Source of the DNA: Psychroflexus halocasei
Lineage (GTDB): Bacteria; Bacteroidota; Bacteroidia; Flavobacteriales; Flavobacteriaceae
NCBI RefSeq assembly: GCF_900107595.1
Contig: NZ_FNQF01000006.1
Location: forward strand, 1 to 64,000
Direction: 5' to 3'
DNA length: 64,000 nucleotides
Below the pieces are notes generated by a model. The model was not told the origin of the DNA. It made no database searches and was given only the letters and a program-made list of their open reading frames with translations. Of the stretch, positions 1-9,016 are shown piece after piece; position 1 is the first letter of the stretch, and every line of letters begins with the position of its first letter. A program made the translations under genes and the position numbers.

Positions 1-117
1 TGTGTGTGTGTAAATTAAACATTGACAGTATTATTTAAATTGTTAATAAAAAATAAATATATAGCAAATTTTGTTAAAAAAGCACAAATAAATAAATTAT
101 TTTCAAATAACCAACAA

Positions 118-154
118 AAAAATCCCTCAACAGCTTGACTCTTGAGGGATTTTT
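118..154 (-). terminator. Terminator, first copy of a duplicated element
   Basis: A 13-bp perfect stem (AAAAATCCCTCAA at 118-130, TTGAGGGATTTTT at 142-154) with an 11-nt loop lies just downstream of the minus-strand gene that ends at 208. Read on the minus strand it ends in a U run. The 58 bp around it (111-168) recur almost unchanged at 1746-1804, next to glyS. Confidence 0.8.
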
Positions 155-207
155 ATTTAATGTAAAATGATAAGCTACGCTTAAATGTTAATTAAATCTC
201 TGTGATT

Positions 208-747
208 CTACTTTTTAATAAAAACCATTTCAGGGCAATCCATACACAAATTATCATTTACAAACACAATATTTGAAGGTGTAAAATTTAAAAAATACTG
301 ACCTGCCTTAACTTTAAAATAATCTTCATCTCTATAACTATAAGAATGATATAAATTATATTTGAATAACTCTACCCTATTATTTATCATCATTTCAATG
401 CTATCCTTTTTAAGAGTAAAACTCTTTAATCTTTGATTTTTTGTGTTTTGTGCATCATAATGACCCATATAATTAGTTAAAAAATCTTCTTGTATTTTAT
501 TTATATTTTTACTCTTTATAAGATTAAATTTAATTTCTTGAAGATGAGAATTTGTTAAATCTAAACTTTTTAGTTTTTCAATATCTATACTGTCTGATTG
601 TGTAATAATGTTGACAAGTTTAAACTTTGGTATTTCCATTATCGAATCAATCTTATCATTACATGAAGAGTCTTTTATTTTCTTATCATTTTGACAACTT
701 ATTAGGAAAATGATACAAATACTGAAGTAAATTTTAGTTATTAACAT
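208..747 (-). CDS. Putative lipoprotein of unknown function
   Basis: A 179-residue protein that I do not recognise. The N-terminus is a hydrophobic signal segment (residues 6-17) ending in Leu-Ile-Ser-Cys, so Cys18 is the predicted lipidated residue of a type II signal peptide. The mature part is Lys/Asn/Asp-rich with no motif I know. The last 30 residues contain a Cys-Met-Asp-Cys pair, which could be redox-active or bind metal; that is inference. It is the most 3' of three minus-strand genes for small exported proteins between the two terminator copies. Start is the only ATG that gives a complete signal peptide. Confidence 0.7.
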   Translation of the reverse strand: MLITKIYFSICIIFLISCQNDKKIKDSSCNDKIDSIMEIPKFKLVNIITQSDSIDIEKLKSLDLTNSHLQEIKFNLIKSKNINKIQEDFLTNYMGHYDAQNTKNQRLKSFTLKKDSIEMMINNRVELFKYNLYHSYSYRDEDYFKVKAGQYFLNFTPSNIVFVNDNLCMDCPEMVFIKK

Positions 748-847
748 TGTTGACTTGGATTATTATATTCTTGATTAATAATATCTATATAAACATTGTA
801 AGATCTCTCCGATTCAAGTAAATGAGATGTAGATGTTTTCTTTTGTA

Positions 848-1366
848 TTAACTGATACGCTTAAAATAACTTTCCTGCTCTTCAATTAAATAGGTTACGT
901 ACTTGCCGTTCTTATCATGAGGCGGGAAGATTTTACCCCATTTTTTTTGAAGTAAATTCAAATTTTTTCTATACCATTGTCTCCCCAGACTATCTAGATG
1001 TTTTAACTCGGTAAAATGATAATCCTGCAAATCTCTAATTTCTAAAGTTTCAGAATCTCCTTTATGAGGATAAAATAAAATTGCTTCTCCACATAAATTG
1101 AACTGTATGCCATTTTCTTTTTTCCATTTTAGTTTGTCTAAAATATCTGAATGTTGACAATTTTTGAAATAGTAAGAATAATCGAGATATAAGGTATCCT
1201 TCGGGATAACAATTTCCTGAGCAAAGCCCTTAAAACCTCCAAGTAAAAGAAAACTAATTAGGACAATTATTTGTCGTTGTAAAAATATACTGTTGCAAAG
1301 CTTAATTAGTATTCTACTGAACTCAATATCTTGATATCCCAACAACCGTTGATATCTTCTAAACAT
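848..1366 (-). CDS. Hypothetical exported protein, start uncertain
   Basis: A 172-codon frame with no family I recognise. A good signal peptide (Ile-Ile-Val-Leu-Ile-Ser-Phe core, cleavage after Phe-Ala-Gln near residue 50) sits inside the frame, but the only ATG (1366) lies 30 residues upstream of it and 60 bp inside the neighbouring gene. Between that gene's stop (1306) and the signal peptide there is no ATG, GTG or TTG in frame. Either the protein has an unusual N-extension, it uses a rare start such as ATA or ATT near 1300, or its start codon has been lost. The mature part is about 120 residues and rich in Lys, Tyr and Leu. Confidence 0.55.
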   Translation of the reverse strand: MFRRYQRLLGYQDIEFSRILIKLCNSIFLQRQIIVLISFLLLGGFKGFAQEIVIPKDTLYLDYSYYFKNCQHSDILDKLKWKKENGIQFNLCGEAILFYPHKGDSETLEIRDLQDYHFTELKHLDSLGRQWYRKNLNLLQKKWGKIFPPHDKNGKYVTYLIEEQESYFKRIS

Positions 1367-1671
1367 TCAAACTCTATGTAAACATTTTCAAAAGGTATAA
1401 AAACACCTACTTTGTAAAGTTCTTTATTGGATTTTATTTTCTTTAAAGCTCTGAGCACTAAAATATCTCGATATTCTTTATCAGCTGTCAAAGCTATATT
1501 TTGAAAGTTTTCACTTAATTCATTTTTATAAATTAAAGGAGCGTCTACATAAAGTGATATTTCTTTATGAGTAATTAGATTTATCATTAATTCTTCTTGA
1601 CTAGTGTTTTGAACAATAAATGAGTTTGTTAGAAAAATCAATGCGTTAATCATTACAAATATAGTTTTCAT
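1306..1671 (-). CDS. Hypothetical small exported protein
   Basis: A 121-residue protein without a recognisable family. Residues 1-20 form a signal-peptide-like segment (Met-Lys start, hydrophobic Ile/Val/Phe/Leu core). The mature part has alternating short charged and hydrophobic stretches and two cysteines near the C-terminus (Glu-Cys-Leu-Glu and Gly-Cys-Trp-Asp) that could pair in the periplasm. It is the first gene of the three-gene minus-strand block and its 3' end overlaps the only ATG of the next gene. Confidence 0.6.
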   Translation of the reverse strand: MKTIFVMINALIFLTNSFIVQNTSQEELMINLITHKEISLYVDAPLIYKNELSENFQNIALTADKEYRDILVLRALKKIKSNKELYKVGVFIPFENVYIEFECLEDINGCWDIKILSSVEY

Positions 1672-1752
1672 AGGTTATGCCATTATTTTTCATTGAATTA
1701 ACATAACATCAAAACATATACCAGTAAATTCATCACGCAATAAACCCAACAA

Positions 1753-1789
1753 AAAAATCCCTCAATAGCTTAACTCTTGAGGGATTTTT
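1753..1789 (-). terminator. Terminator of glyS, second copy of the duplicated element
   Basis: A 13-bp perfect stem (1753-1765 with 1777-1789) and 11-nt loop lie 25 bp downstream of the glyS stop. They differ from the copy at 118-154 at two loop positions and in the length of the trailing T run. The shared block runs from CCAAC (1746) to TGTAAAAT (1804). Confidence 0.85.
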
Positions 1790-1813
1790 TTTTTAATGTA
1801 AAATAGTCTGTTT

Positions 1814-3352
1814 TTAAGACTCTAAAACAGTTCTAAAATCAACTTCTTTTTGAATAATTGCTTTTAAATCTTCTATCTTCACGCGTTGTTGCTCCATGCT
1901 ATCGCGATGTCTGATGGTCACTGTGCCATCTTCTTTTGTGTCGTGGTCAACTGTGATACAGAAAGGTGTTCCCGCTGCGTCTTGACGACGATAACGACGA
2001 CCTACTGCATCTTTTTCATCATAAATCACATTAAAATCCCACTGCAATTCTTTCATAATCTCTTTAGCAATTTCTGGTAAACCATCTCGCTTCAGTAATG
2101 GGAAAATCGCTGCTTTATGCGGTGCTAAAATCGGAGGAATTTTCAAAACGGTTCTGCTCTTTCCATCGCCTAAATCTTCATCTTGAAGTGCTGCTGAAAA
2201 TACCGCCAAAAACATTCTGTCTAAACCGATTGAAGTTTCAACAACAAAAGGCGTATAGTTTTCTTTTAACTCAGGATCGTAAAACTGAAGTTTCTTTCCT
2301 GATAATTCTTCGTGCGCTTTTAAATCAAAGTCCGTACGTGAGTGAATGCCTTCAAGTTCTTTAAATCCGAATGGAAATTTAAACTCAATATCCGTCGCTG
2401 CGTTGGCGTAATGTGCTAAGTTTTCGTGATCGTGAAATCTGTAATTCTCTTCACCTAAACCTAATGATTGATGCCATTTGTAACGTGTTTCCTTCCAGTG
2501 TTCAAACCATTTTAGCTCTTCACCTGGTCTCACGAAATATTGCATTTCCATCTGTTCAAATTCACGCTGACGGAAAATAAATTGTCTTGCCACAATTTCA
2601 TTACGGAACGCCTTCCCGATTTGCGCAATTCCGAAAGGAATTTTGTGTCGGCTTGTTTTCTGAACGTTTGCAAAATTCACAAAAATACCTTGTGCCGTTT
2701 CTGGACGTAAATATAAATCTGAAGCTGATTCTGCCGATGCGCCTAACTTTGTTCCGAACATTAAGTTGAACTGCTTCACATCTGTCCAATCTCGTGAACC
2801 GCTAGCGGGACAAGCGATTTCAAGTTCGTCAATCAAGTTTCTGACATCGACTAAATCACCATTGTTGAGCGATTCGCCAAGGCGTTCTAGTATTTCTTTA
2901 GATTGTTGACGATACTTCACCACACGTGGATGTGTTGAAACAAATTCTTGCTCGTCAAATTTATCTCCAAAACGTTTTTCGGCTTTTTTGATTTCTTTTT
3001 GCGCTTTTTGCTCTAGTTTTTCAACATAATCTTCCACCAAAACATCAGCGCGATAACGCTTTTTAGAATCTTTGTTATCAATCAACGGATCGTTAAATGC
3101 GTCAACATGTCCTGAAGCTTCCCAAGTTTTTGGGTGCATCAAAATTGCAGCATCAAGTCCCACAATTTCTTCATGCATTTGCACCATTGATTTCCACCAA
3201 TAGTTTTTGATATTATTTTTGAGTTCAACACCATTTTGACCGTAGTCATAAACCGCGCTTAAACCATCATATATTTCACTTGATGAAAATATGTACCCAT
3301 ATTCCTTAGCATGGGAAATTACTTGTTTGAATTTGTCTTGTTCTTTTGCCAT
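1814..3352 (-). CDS. glyS: Glycine--tRNA ligase, dimeric class II type
   Basis: This 512-residue enzyme charges tRNA-Gly with glycine using ATP. It is the single-chain alpha2 form (glyQS type), not the alpha2beta2 enzyme. Class II signatures are visible: the Tyr-Leu-Arg-Pro-Glu-Thr-Ala-Gln-Gly stretch near residue 215, motif 2 (Phe-Arg-Asn-Glu followed by Arg-Glu-Phe-Glu-Gln-Met-Glu) around 248-270, and motif 3 (Gly-Leu-Asp-Arg) around 375. The C-terminal 100 residues fit the anticodon-binding domain, including Arg-Tyr-Arg-Arg-Gln-Asp. Residues 80-180 form the lineage-typical insertion with a charged coiled coil. It is monocistronic, with the strong terminator at 1753. Confidence 0.97.
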   Translation of the reverse strand: MAKEQDKFKQVISHAKEYGYIFSSSEIYDGLSAVYDYGQNGVELKNNIKNYWWKSMVQMHEEIVGLDAAILMHPKTWEASGHVDAFNDPLIDNKDSKKRYRADVLVEDYVEKLEQKAQKEIKKAEKRFGDKFDEQEFVSTHPRVVKYRQQSKEILERLGESLNNGDLVDVRNLIDELEIACPASGSRDWTDVKQFNLMFGTKLGASAESASDLYLRPETAQGIFVNFANVQKTSRHKIPFGIAQIGKAFRNEIVARQFIFRQREFEQMEMQYFVRPGEELKWFEHWKETRYKWHQSLGLGEENYRFHDHENLAHYANAATDIEFKFPFGFKELEGIHSRTDFDLKAHEELSGKKLQFYDPELKENYTPFVVETSIGLDRMFLAVFSAALQDEDLGDGKSRTVLKIPPILAPHKAAIFPLLKRDGLPEIAKEIMKELQWDFNVIYDEKDAVGRRYRRQDAAGTPFCITVDHDTKEDGTVTIRHRDSMEQQRVKIEDLKAIIQKEVDFRTVLES

Positions 3353-3430
3353 AGTGCAAAAATATAAAATTTAAAGATGTTGCGAACACCTTTTGAGGTG
3401 AATGCGAGTTTTAAAAAATCGACTGTAAAC

Positions 3431-5788
3431 TTAATCTTTTTTACCGATAGTTTCTTGAAAGAGTTTTAAGATGCGTTTATACTCATCCGTCCAACTGCTT
3501 GGCTGAGTAAATCCGTGTCCTTCAACTGGATAAACGGCCATTTCCCAATCGTCTTTTCCGAGTTCAATTAAACGCTGAGATAAACGTACAACATCTTGAA
3601 AATGCACGTTTGTATCAACAATACCATGAGCAATCAGTAAACGATTCTTTAAACCTTCAGCAAAATAAATAGGTGAGGAGCGACGGTATGCAATCGGATC
3701 GAGATGTGGCTCGTTCAAAATATTTGATGTGTAAGCATGATTGTAATGCGCCCAATCTGTCACAGAACGCAAAGCCGCACCAGCTTGAAAAGTGTCTGGC
3801 GAATTGAACATTGCCATTAAAGTGATAAAACCGCCATAACTTCCGCCATAAATACCAAGTTTATCAGGGTTGATGCCATGTTCTTGCACAAGAAAATCAG
3901 CTGCGTCAATTTGGTCAGACAAATCTTTTCCGCCCATTTGTCTGTAAATTGCAGTTCGCCAATCGCGGCCATAACCTGCGCTGCCACGGTAATCAATATC
4001 TAAAACGGTGTAGCCTAAATCTGTTAGCAAATTATGAAACATATATTCTCTGAAGTAAGTTGACCACCATTTGTGCGCATTTTGTAAATAACCTGCGCCA
4101 TGTACAAAAATAACAGCCGCATGCATATCTTTATCTGCATCTGGTTTATACAATCTTGCATAAGGTTTTTCGCCATCGCTGGCTTCAAACTGAATCAATT
4201 CAGGTTTTCTCCAGTTATAAGCTTGAAATTCTTTAGATTTCCCGTCTGTTAATTGCTCTGCTTTTGCATTTTTTTTATTGCGCTTTAAGTAAAGTTCCCA
4301 AGGTTGATTTTTTGAAGAAAAACGAATCGCTAAGTATTTTTCATCAGGCGATAAAGTCACTTCATTATTTCCTTCCATTGAAGTTAGCTTTATTTTATTT
4401 CCACCAGAAATTGGCATTTTATAAAAATGACGTTCACCAGGATGAACTTCTGATGATGTGAAATACCAATGCTTCTTATCATTTGAAAGTTGCGGATTAA
4501 AAACTTCAAACTCTCCTGAGGTTAAAGCTTTTTCTTTTTTTGAAGAAACATGATAAGTATAAAGATGAGAATAACCTGTTTGTTCTGATTGGTAGTAGAT
4601 TGTTTGAGAATCAACCCAACCTAAAGTTCCGCCGTTGTAATATCCATTAATGCCTGGGCCACCAATCCACGCCTCATCATGTTGATGACTGATTGTTTTT
4701 AATTCACCTGAAGTTAAATCAATTTCACAAATCCAACGGTCTTTATTGTCTTGTGAGCGCACATCAACAACCGCATGTTTGTCATTTGGAGAGAAATAAA
4801 CTTCAGAATAAGTGACAGCTCTTGGTTCTTTTTTCCAATCTCTGTCTGGATAATCCTTTGTGTAAGCTGGTAATCTATCGATTTCTGGAAGATTTGTCGG
4901 ATCGATTTTCATCACAGAATCATTTGCTGTGTTGTATAAGTAAAGTGTTGTTTTGCGTTCTTGATCGCCAACTTTTGAGCGTGCATTTAAATTTTTGGTG
5001 TAACCAGAAGCATCAGCATAATTTGGAACGCCAGTATAATCTGAACCTGTTGGATTATAGGTTTGAAAGCTTAAATAATCAGCCTTATTGCTGACATTAA
5101 AATTGTAAGCTCTTGCTTTTCCTAAATAAAATTTCTTTTGATTTTCATCAAAATTATCGCGATACTCTTTTTGTTTTTCCTTTCTTTCTTCTGCTTTATT
5201 AACCTCAGCCAAAAGCTCCAGATTTTCATTTTTCAACCATTCTTCTCTTTCGCTTAAATTATTTTTATCGCTTGATTTTTTCCCTTTCTGTATAAAACTC
5301 AACTGATTGATTTGCGCTGTTTTTAAATTGTAAACATAAAGATTGGAATCCATCATAAATGAAATACGCTCGTCTGATATAAATTGAGGCGAAATAATAG
5401 ATTTCCCTAAATTCAATAACATTTTTGATTCTCCACGACGAACGCCATAAAGCATCAATTGACCATTTTTTGTATAAACTTTTTCACGCTTCTTTGAATT
5501 ATAATCGCCGCTTTGAGGAATGAGATGTCGCTTCTCATTTAAGCTGACTTTTTCAATGTGATTCTTCTTTTTTAAACTGATTTTATAAAGCGAATCTGAA
5601 ATGTTTTTTTCAGGATTGTACTGAAAGTAAATCACATCAGATTGTTCATTCCATTGGATATTTGAAGGGAAGGTTCCCATCCAATTTGGGTCTTGCATAA
5701 TTTTTTCGACTGTCAATTCAGATTGTGCGAAACCTAAAAATGACAAGAAGAAAGTTAAACTCAAAAATAATTGTTTTGTCTTCATCAA
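3431..5788 (-). CDS. S9 family prolyl oligopeptidase (DPP-like)
   Basis: A 785-residue exported serine peptidase. It has an N-terminal signal peptide cleaved after Phe-Ala-Gln (about residue 21), then a WD40-like/beta-propeller region (about 30-500), then an alpha/beta hydrolase domain. The catalytic Ser650 sits in Gly-Gly-Ser-Tyr-Gly-Gly, with Asp725 (His-Gly-Ile-Val-Asp) and His758 (Glu-Gly-His-Gly-Phe) completing the triad. The family releases dipeptides or cleaves after proline in oligopeptides; here it probably acts in the periplasm on imported peptides. A charged Lys/Glu-rich segment at about 170-215 interrupts the propeller. It is divergently transcribed from the ChaN-like gene across 71 bp. 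Confidence 0.93.
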   Translation of the reverse strand: MMKTKQLFLSLTFFLSFLGFAQSELTVEKIMQDPNWMGTFPSNIQWNEQSDVIYFQYNPEKNISDSLYKISLKKKNHIEKVSLNEKRHLIPQSGDYNSKKREKVYTKNGQLMLYGVRRGESKMLLNLGKSIISPQFISDERISFMMDSNLYVYNLKTAQINQLSFIQKGKKSSDKNNLSEREEWLKNENLELLAEVNKAEERKEKQKEYRDNFDENQKKFYLGKARAYNFNVSNKADYLSFQTYNPTGSDYTGVPNYADASGYTKNLNARSKVGDQERKTTLYLYNTANDSVMKIDPTNLPEIDRLPAYTKDYPDRDWKKEPRAVTYSEVYFSPNDKHAVVDVRSQDNKDRWICEIDLTSGELKTISHQHDEAWIGGPGINGYYNGGTLGWVDSQTIYYQSEQTGYSHLYTYHVSSKKEKALTSGEFEVFNPQLSNDKKHWYFTSSEVHPGERHFYKMPISGGNKIKLTSMEGNNEVTLSPDEKYLAIRFSSKNQPWELYLKRNKKNAKAEQLTDGKSKEFQAYNWRKPELIQFEASDGEKPYARLYKPDADKDMHAAVIFVHGAGYLQNAHKWWSTYFREYMFHNLLTDLGYTVLDIDYRGSAGYGRDWRTAIYRQMGGKDLSDQIDAADFLVQEHGINPDKLGIYGGSYGGFITLMAMFNSPDTFQAGAALRSVTDWAHYNHAYTSNILNEPHLDPIAYRRSSPIYFAEGLKNRLLIAHGIVDTNVHFQDVVRLSQRLIELGKDDWEMAVYPVEGHGFTQPSSWTDEYKRILKLFQETIGKKD

Positions 5789-5859
5789 GTAATTGTTTTA
5801 TGTCCTACGTAAAATCGCTAATTTAGCTAATCTTTTCACCTTATTAGAAACTTTTAGTT

Positions 5860-6726
5860 ATGACTTTAAAACTTCGTTTGTGTTTAATATTAAGCCTCTT
5901 TTTTTCGATATCTTCTTTTGCACAACATAAAGCGGCCTACAAACTCGTTGATCAAACTGGAAAAGAAATCGCTTTCCAAGATATGATTGAAGTTTTGGAA
6001 GATGTTGATGTCGTTTTGTTTGGTGAGTTTCACGACAACCCAATTTCGCATTGGTTACAATATGAAGTTGTGAAAAGTCTGCATGACGAAAAAATCAATA
6101 TCAAGCTTGGCGCAGAAATGTTTGAAGCTGATCAGCAAGAAGCTTTAAATGCTTATTTATCAGATGAATTTTCTGCTAAACAGCTGCAAGATTCCATTAA
6201 ATTATGGCCGAATTATAAAACAGATTATAAACCTTTAGTTGATTTTGCTAAAACGAATTCTTTAGAATTTATCGCAACAAACATTCCGAGAAGATTTGCA
6301 AGTGATGTTTACAAAAAAGGCGGATTTAAAGCCTTAGACGAATTAAGTTCAAAACAAAAATCATGGATTGCACCTTTACCAGTTCCTTTTGATATTGAGT
6401 TGCGATCTTACCAAGATATGCTCAAAATGATGGGTGATCACGGCGGCGTTGATATCGTGAAAGCGCAAGCGATTAAAGATGCAACAATGGCGCATTTTAC
6501 ACTAACAGATCTTCTGCCTAATGAAGTTTTTATTCATTTTAACGGCAGTTATCATTCTAATTATTTTGAAGGGATTTTTTGGTATTTAAAACAATACAGA
6601 AAAGAAGTTCGCATCAAAACAATCACAACAGTAGAGCAGGAGCAACTCAAAAGGCTGGATGAAAAGAACAAAAACTTAGCCGATTACATCATCATCGTTG
6701 ATGAAAATATGACAAAGACTTATTAA
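5860..6726 (+). CDS. ChaN family protein (putative heme-binding, Tiki/EreA-like fold)
   Basis: A 288-residue exported protein. It has a signal peptide (residues 1-21, ending Phe-Ala-Gln) and no lipobox. Residues 54-58 read Phe-Gly-Glu-Phe-His, the family's N-terminal Glu/His motif, with a later His-Phe-Asn-Gly-Ser-Tyr-His motif near 229. ChaN of Campylobacter binds heme as a dimer, and the superfamily includes Tiki metalloproteases and erythromycin esterases. The role here could be iron/heme handling or proteolysis; I cannot decide. After its stop a 24-codon open stretch in another frame runs to about 6800 without a start codon. Confidence 0.82.
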   Translation: MTLKLRLCLILSLFFSISSFAQHKAAYKLVDQTGKEIAFQDMIEVLEDVDVVLFGEFHDNPISHWLQYEVVKSLHDEKINIKLGAEMFEADQQEALNAYLSDEFSAKQLQDSIKLWPNYKTDYKPLVDFAKTNSLEFIATNIPRRFASDVYKKGGFKALDELSSKQKSWIAPLPVPFDIELRSYQDMLKMMGDHGGVDIVKAQAIKDATMAHFTLTDLLPNEVFIHFNGSYHSNYFEGIFWYLKQYRKEVRIKTITTVEQEQLKRLDEKNKNLADYIIIVDENMTKTY

Positions 6727-6912
6727 AGAAAATCAACAATCTGAAAATAATAAAGTGTTAAGCGAAGATGAACTTGATAAAGAAATGAGCAAATGCTTTT
6801 AAGAAGTTAGATAGTGATAAATAAATTCTTTTTTAAGAAAATCAAGATTCTTTATAATTTATCCTAAATTTTCTTTAAATTCATCACATAATACTCTATA
6901 TAACAAACTATT

Positions 6913-8676
6913 ATGAAACCAAAAAGAATAACCAATCGTCCGCTTTTTTCATATTTTATATTATTTTTAGCTATCATATTTAACTCACCTTCTTTTGCCC
7001 AAGAAAATCTACCTTTCCCCTACGACAGAGAGTGGGCGACCTACTATGGTGGCTACTGGCTTTGGTCTTTTGGGATAGCGGTAGATTCCCGTGAGAATAT
7101 ATACATACGATCCAACGTAACCGCTCCAAATGGTTTGACGGGAACGCCTGGCACCCATCAACCTAATTTTGCTGGCATGCAAGATGACATGCTTACAAAA
7201 TTTGATACTGCTGGTAACCTTGTATGGTCCACTTATTTTGGAGGACCAGATGGTGAACATGAGGCTGGTGAACTGGTCATGGACGAAGAAAACAACATAT
7301 ATATAACAGGCTACACTAAGAGTAACACGAATATTGCTACGCCAGGGGCTCACCAAGAAAGCATTAACAACTCTTCTCCTGTTAACAATGGAAACGGCGA
7401 TTGTTATATTGCAAAATTTGACACGAATGGTAACTTGGTTTGGGCAACCTATTTTGGTGGCGAAAATTTAGAGAAAATTCAAAGCATAAGCCTAAAAGAT
7501 GGATTTTTTTATGTAGTTGGTGTTACACAATCTAGTACCAACATAGCCACTCCTGGTAGCTATCAATCAACTGTAAATCCGCAACCACCCGGAAGTATTC
7601 TATACACAGTACCGTTCATCGCTAAATTTAGTTTAGATGGTGACCTTATATGGAGCACTTATCATGGTCAGTTTGTAGATAGTTTGGGAGCGAATGCTGT
7701 TGGCATAGATGCCAATAACAATATTTATGTTGTAGGGCGCGCAAGACCTACTGCCGCTTACCTTACAACCGCAGGTGCCTACCAAACTGTAAATAATGGG
7801 GAAGGTGACTTAATGGTAACTAAATTTAATGAAAATGGAGACAAAATATGGTGTACCTATTATGGTGGCGAAGAAAATGACACTCCAAAAGATATAGTTA
7901 TTGCCAACAACCATCTTTATATTACCGGATATACTGCAAGCTCAACTAATATTGCCACCACAGGTGTTCACCACGAAAACTTAACAGCACCCAACGATGC
8001 ATTTCTGCTTAAAATGGATTTGGATGGTAATCCAAGTTGGGGCACTTATATGGGTAGCCAGGGTGCCAATTCCTTAACAATTGCCAAGTCAGTTTCTTAT
8101 TCAGACAACAGCATTTGGATTTCTGGAGAAACTAATGCCACCAATGGTATTGCTAGTCTTGGTGCGCATCAAGAAAGTTATGGCGGTGGTGATAAAGATG
8201 CTTTTTTTGCAAAATTTGATGAGAATGGTCAACGCTTATGGGGAAGTTATTATGGTGGCGAAAAAAGAGAAACCAATTTTATTGCAAACCAAGGAGATAA
8301 TTTTTACTTAGCTGGTCACAGTATGAGTACTACAGGAATTGCTACAGAAAGCGCTTACCAACCAAATATAGGAGCTGGTAATAATCCACAAAATGTGTAT
8401 TTAGCTAAGTTTGTTCCAAAAACCCTGAGCACACCTTCAAACCAAGTTAAGGCTTTTTCAATCTATCCCAATCCAGCTGAAAAATACTTTCAAATTGGTG
8501 GCAACAATACTGGTGATTTAAAGATAAATGTTTACACAAGTACAGCAAGGCTAGTTAAAACATTTAACGCTGCAAAGCTTTACCAAAAATTAGAGTTAAA
8601 CCTTGCTACTGGTGTTTATTTTATAGAAATTATGAGTAATGAAAACAAAGAAACTATTCGTTTGGTGGTCAAGTAA
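6913..8676 (+). CDS. T9SS-secreted seven-blade SBBP-type beta-propeller protein
   Basis: A 587-residue protein with a signal peptide (1-30, ending Phe-Ala-Gln). Seven tandem repeats of about 65 residues follow. Each has a core like Gly-Asn-Leu-Val-Trp-Ser-Thr-Tyr-Phe-Gly-Gly, then Asn-Asn-Ile-Tyr-Ile-Thr-Gly and a Thr-Pro-Gly-Ala-His-Gln turn. This is the SBBP (beta-propeller) pattern; seven repeats fit one closed propeller. Residues about 510-587 are a type A T9SS sorting domain: Ile-Tyr-Pro-Asn-Pro, then Gly-Val-Tyr-Phe-Ile-Glu-Ile and a basic Val-Val-Lys end. It should be exported through the type IX machinery and anchored or released at the cell surface. The ligand is unknown. Confidence 0.9.
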   Translation: MKPKRITNRPLFSYFILFLAIIFNSPSFAQENLPFPYDREWATYYGGYWLWSFGIAVDSRENIYIRSNVTAPNGLTGTPGTHQPNFAGMQDDMLTKFDTAGNLVWSTYFGGPDGEHEAGELVMDEENNIYITGYTKSNTNIATPGAHQESINNSSPVNNGNGDCYIAKFDTNGNLVWATYFGGENLEKIQSISLKDGFFYVVGVTQSSTNIATPGSYQSTVNPQPPGSILYTVPFIAKFSLDGDLIWSTYHGQFVDSLGANAVGIDANNNIYVVGRARPTAAYLTTAGAYQTVNNGEGDLMVTKFNENGDKIWCTYYGGEENDTPKDIVIANNHLYITGYTASSTNIATTGVHHENLTAPNDAFLLKMDLDGNPSWGTYMGSQGANSLTIAKSVSYSDNSIWISGETNATNGIASLGAHQESYGGGDKDAFFAKFDENGQRLWGSYYGGEKRETNFIANQGDNFYLAGHSMSTTGIATESAYQPNIGAGNNPQNVYLAKFVPKTLSTPSNQVKAFSIYPNPAEKYFQIGGNNTGDLKINVYTSTARLVKTFNAAKLYQKLELNLATGVYFIEIMSNENKETIRLVVK

Positions 8677-8710
8677 AAATCAAAGTAATTAAGACATCTT
8701 TTAATTAGAA

Positions 8711-9016
8711 TTAAGCCAACACTTTCAATAACATTTTAGGATCTTGCCTATTATCCCAAAAAGCAGTGATTAAAATATGCTTTTCAGATATTTTGTAATA
8801 AATGCTAAAATTCCCTAATGATGCAACACGAGTCTCTTTAAAGTCGGTCTTTTTATAAATAAAAGGTGAAGTTGCTATTTGTTTCGTTCGTTCAGCTACA
8901 ATTCTAATCAGTTTTTTTGAGAAAGATTTAGATTTATTGTGCTTGACCCAATATTCAAGGATTCCAACTTATTGAATATCCGCTGTACGTGTCCACTTTA
9001 CAGTTCGTTGATCCAT
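8711..9016 (-). pseudogene. RelE/ParE-type toxin gene with in-frame TAA
   Basis: Read on the minus strand from the ATG at 9016, which overlaps the antitoxin 3' end, the frame gives Met-Asp-Gln-Arg-Thr-Val-Lys-Trp-Thr-Arg, then a TAA at codon 16 (8969-8971). After the stop it continues without interruption for 85 codons with clear RelE/ParE features: Leu-Glu-Tyr-Trp-Val-Lys-His-Asn, a central Lys-Lys-Thr-Asp-Phe-Lys-Glu-Thr-Arg-Val, and the diagnostic Phe-Trp-Asp-Asn-Arg-Gln-Asp-Pro near the C-terminus. A single base change (for example TTA to TAA) would explain the stop. The toxin is either inactivated or the stop is a sequencing error. These toxins are mRNA-cleaving or gyrase-inhibiting; which one cannot be told here. 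Confidence 0.85.

Noticed and set aside
1-11. TG dinucleotide repeat at the window edge
   Set aside because: Only five units; too short to call a repeat feature.
2098-2769. Plus-strand open frames inside glyS
   Set aside because: They lie in shadow frames of a clearly conserved gene and show no features of their own.
6727-6800. A 24-codon open stretch after the ChaN-type gene ending in Met-Ser-Lys-Cys-Phe
   Set aside because: It has no start codon and no ribosome-binding site; it could be the tail of a decayed gene, but 24 codons cannot support a call.
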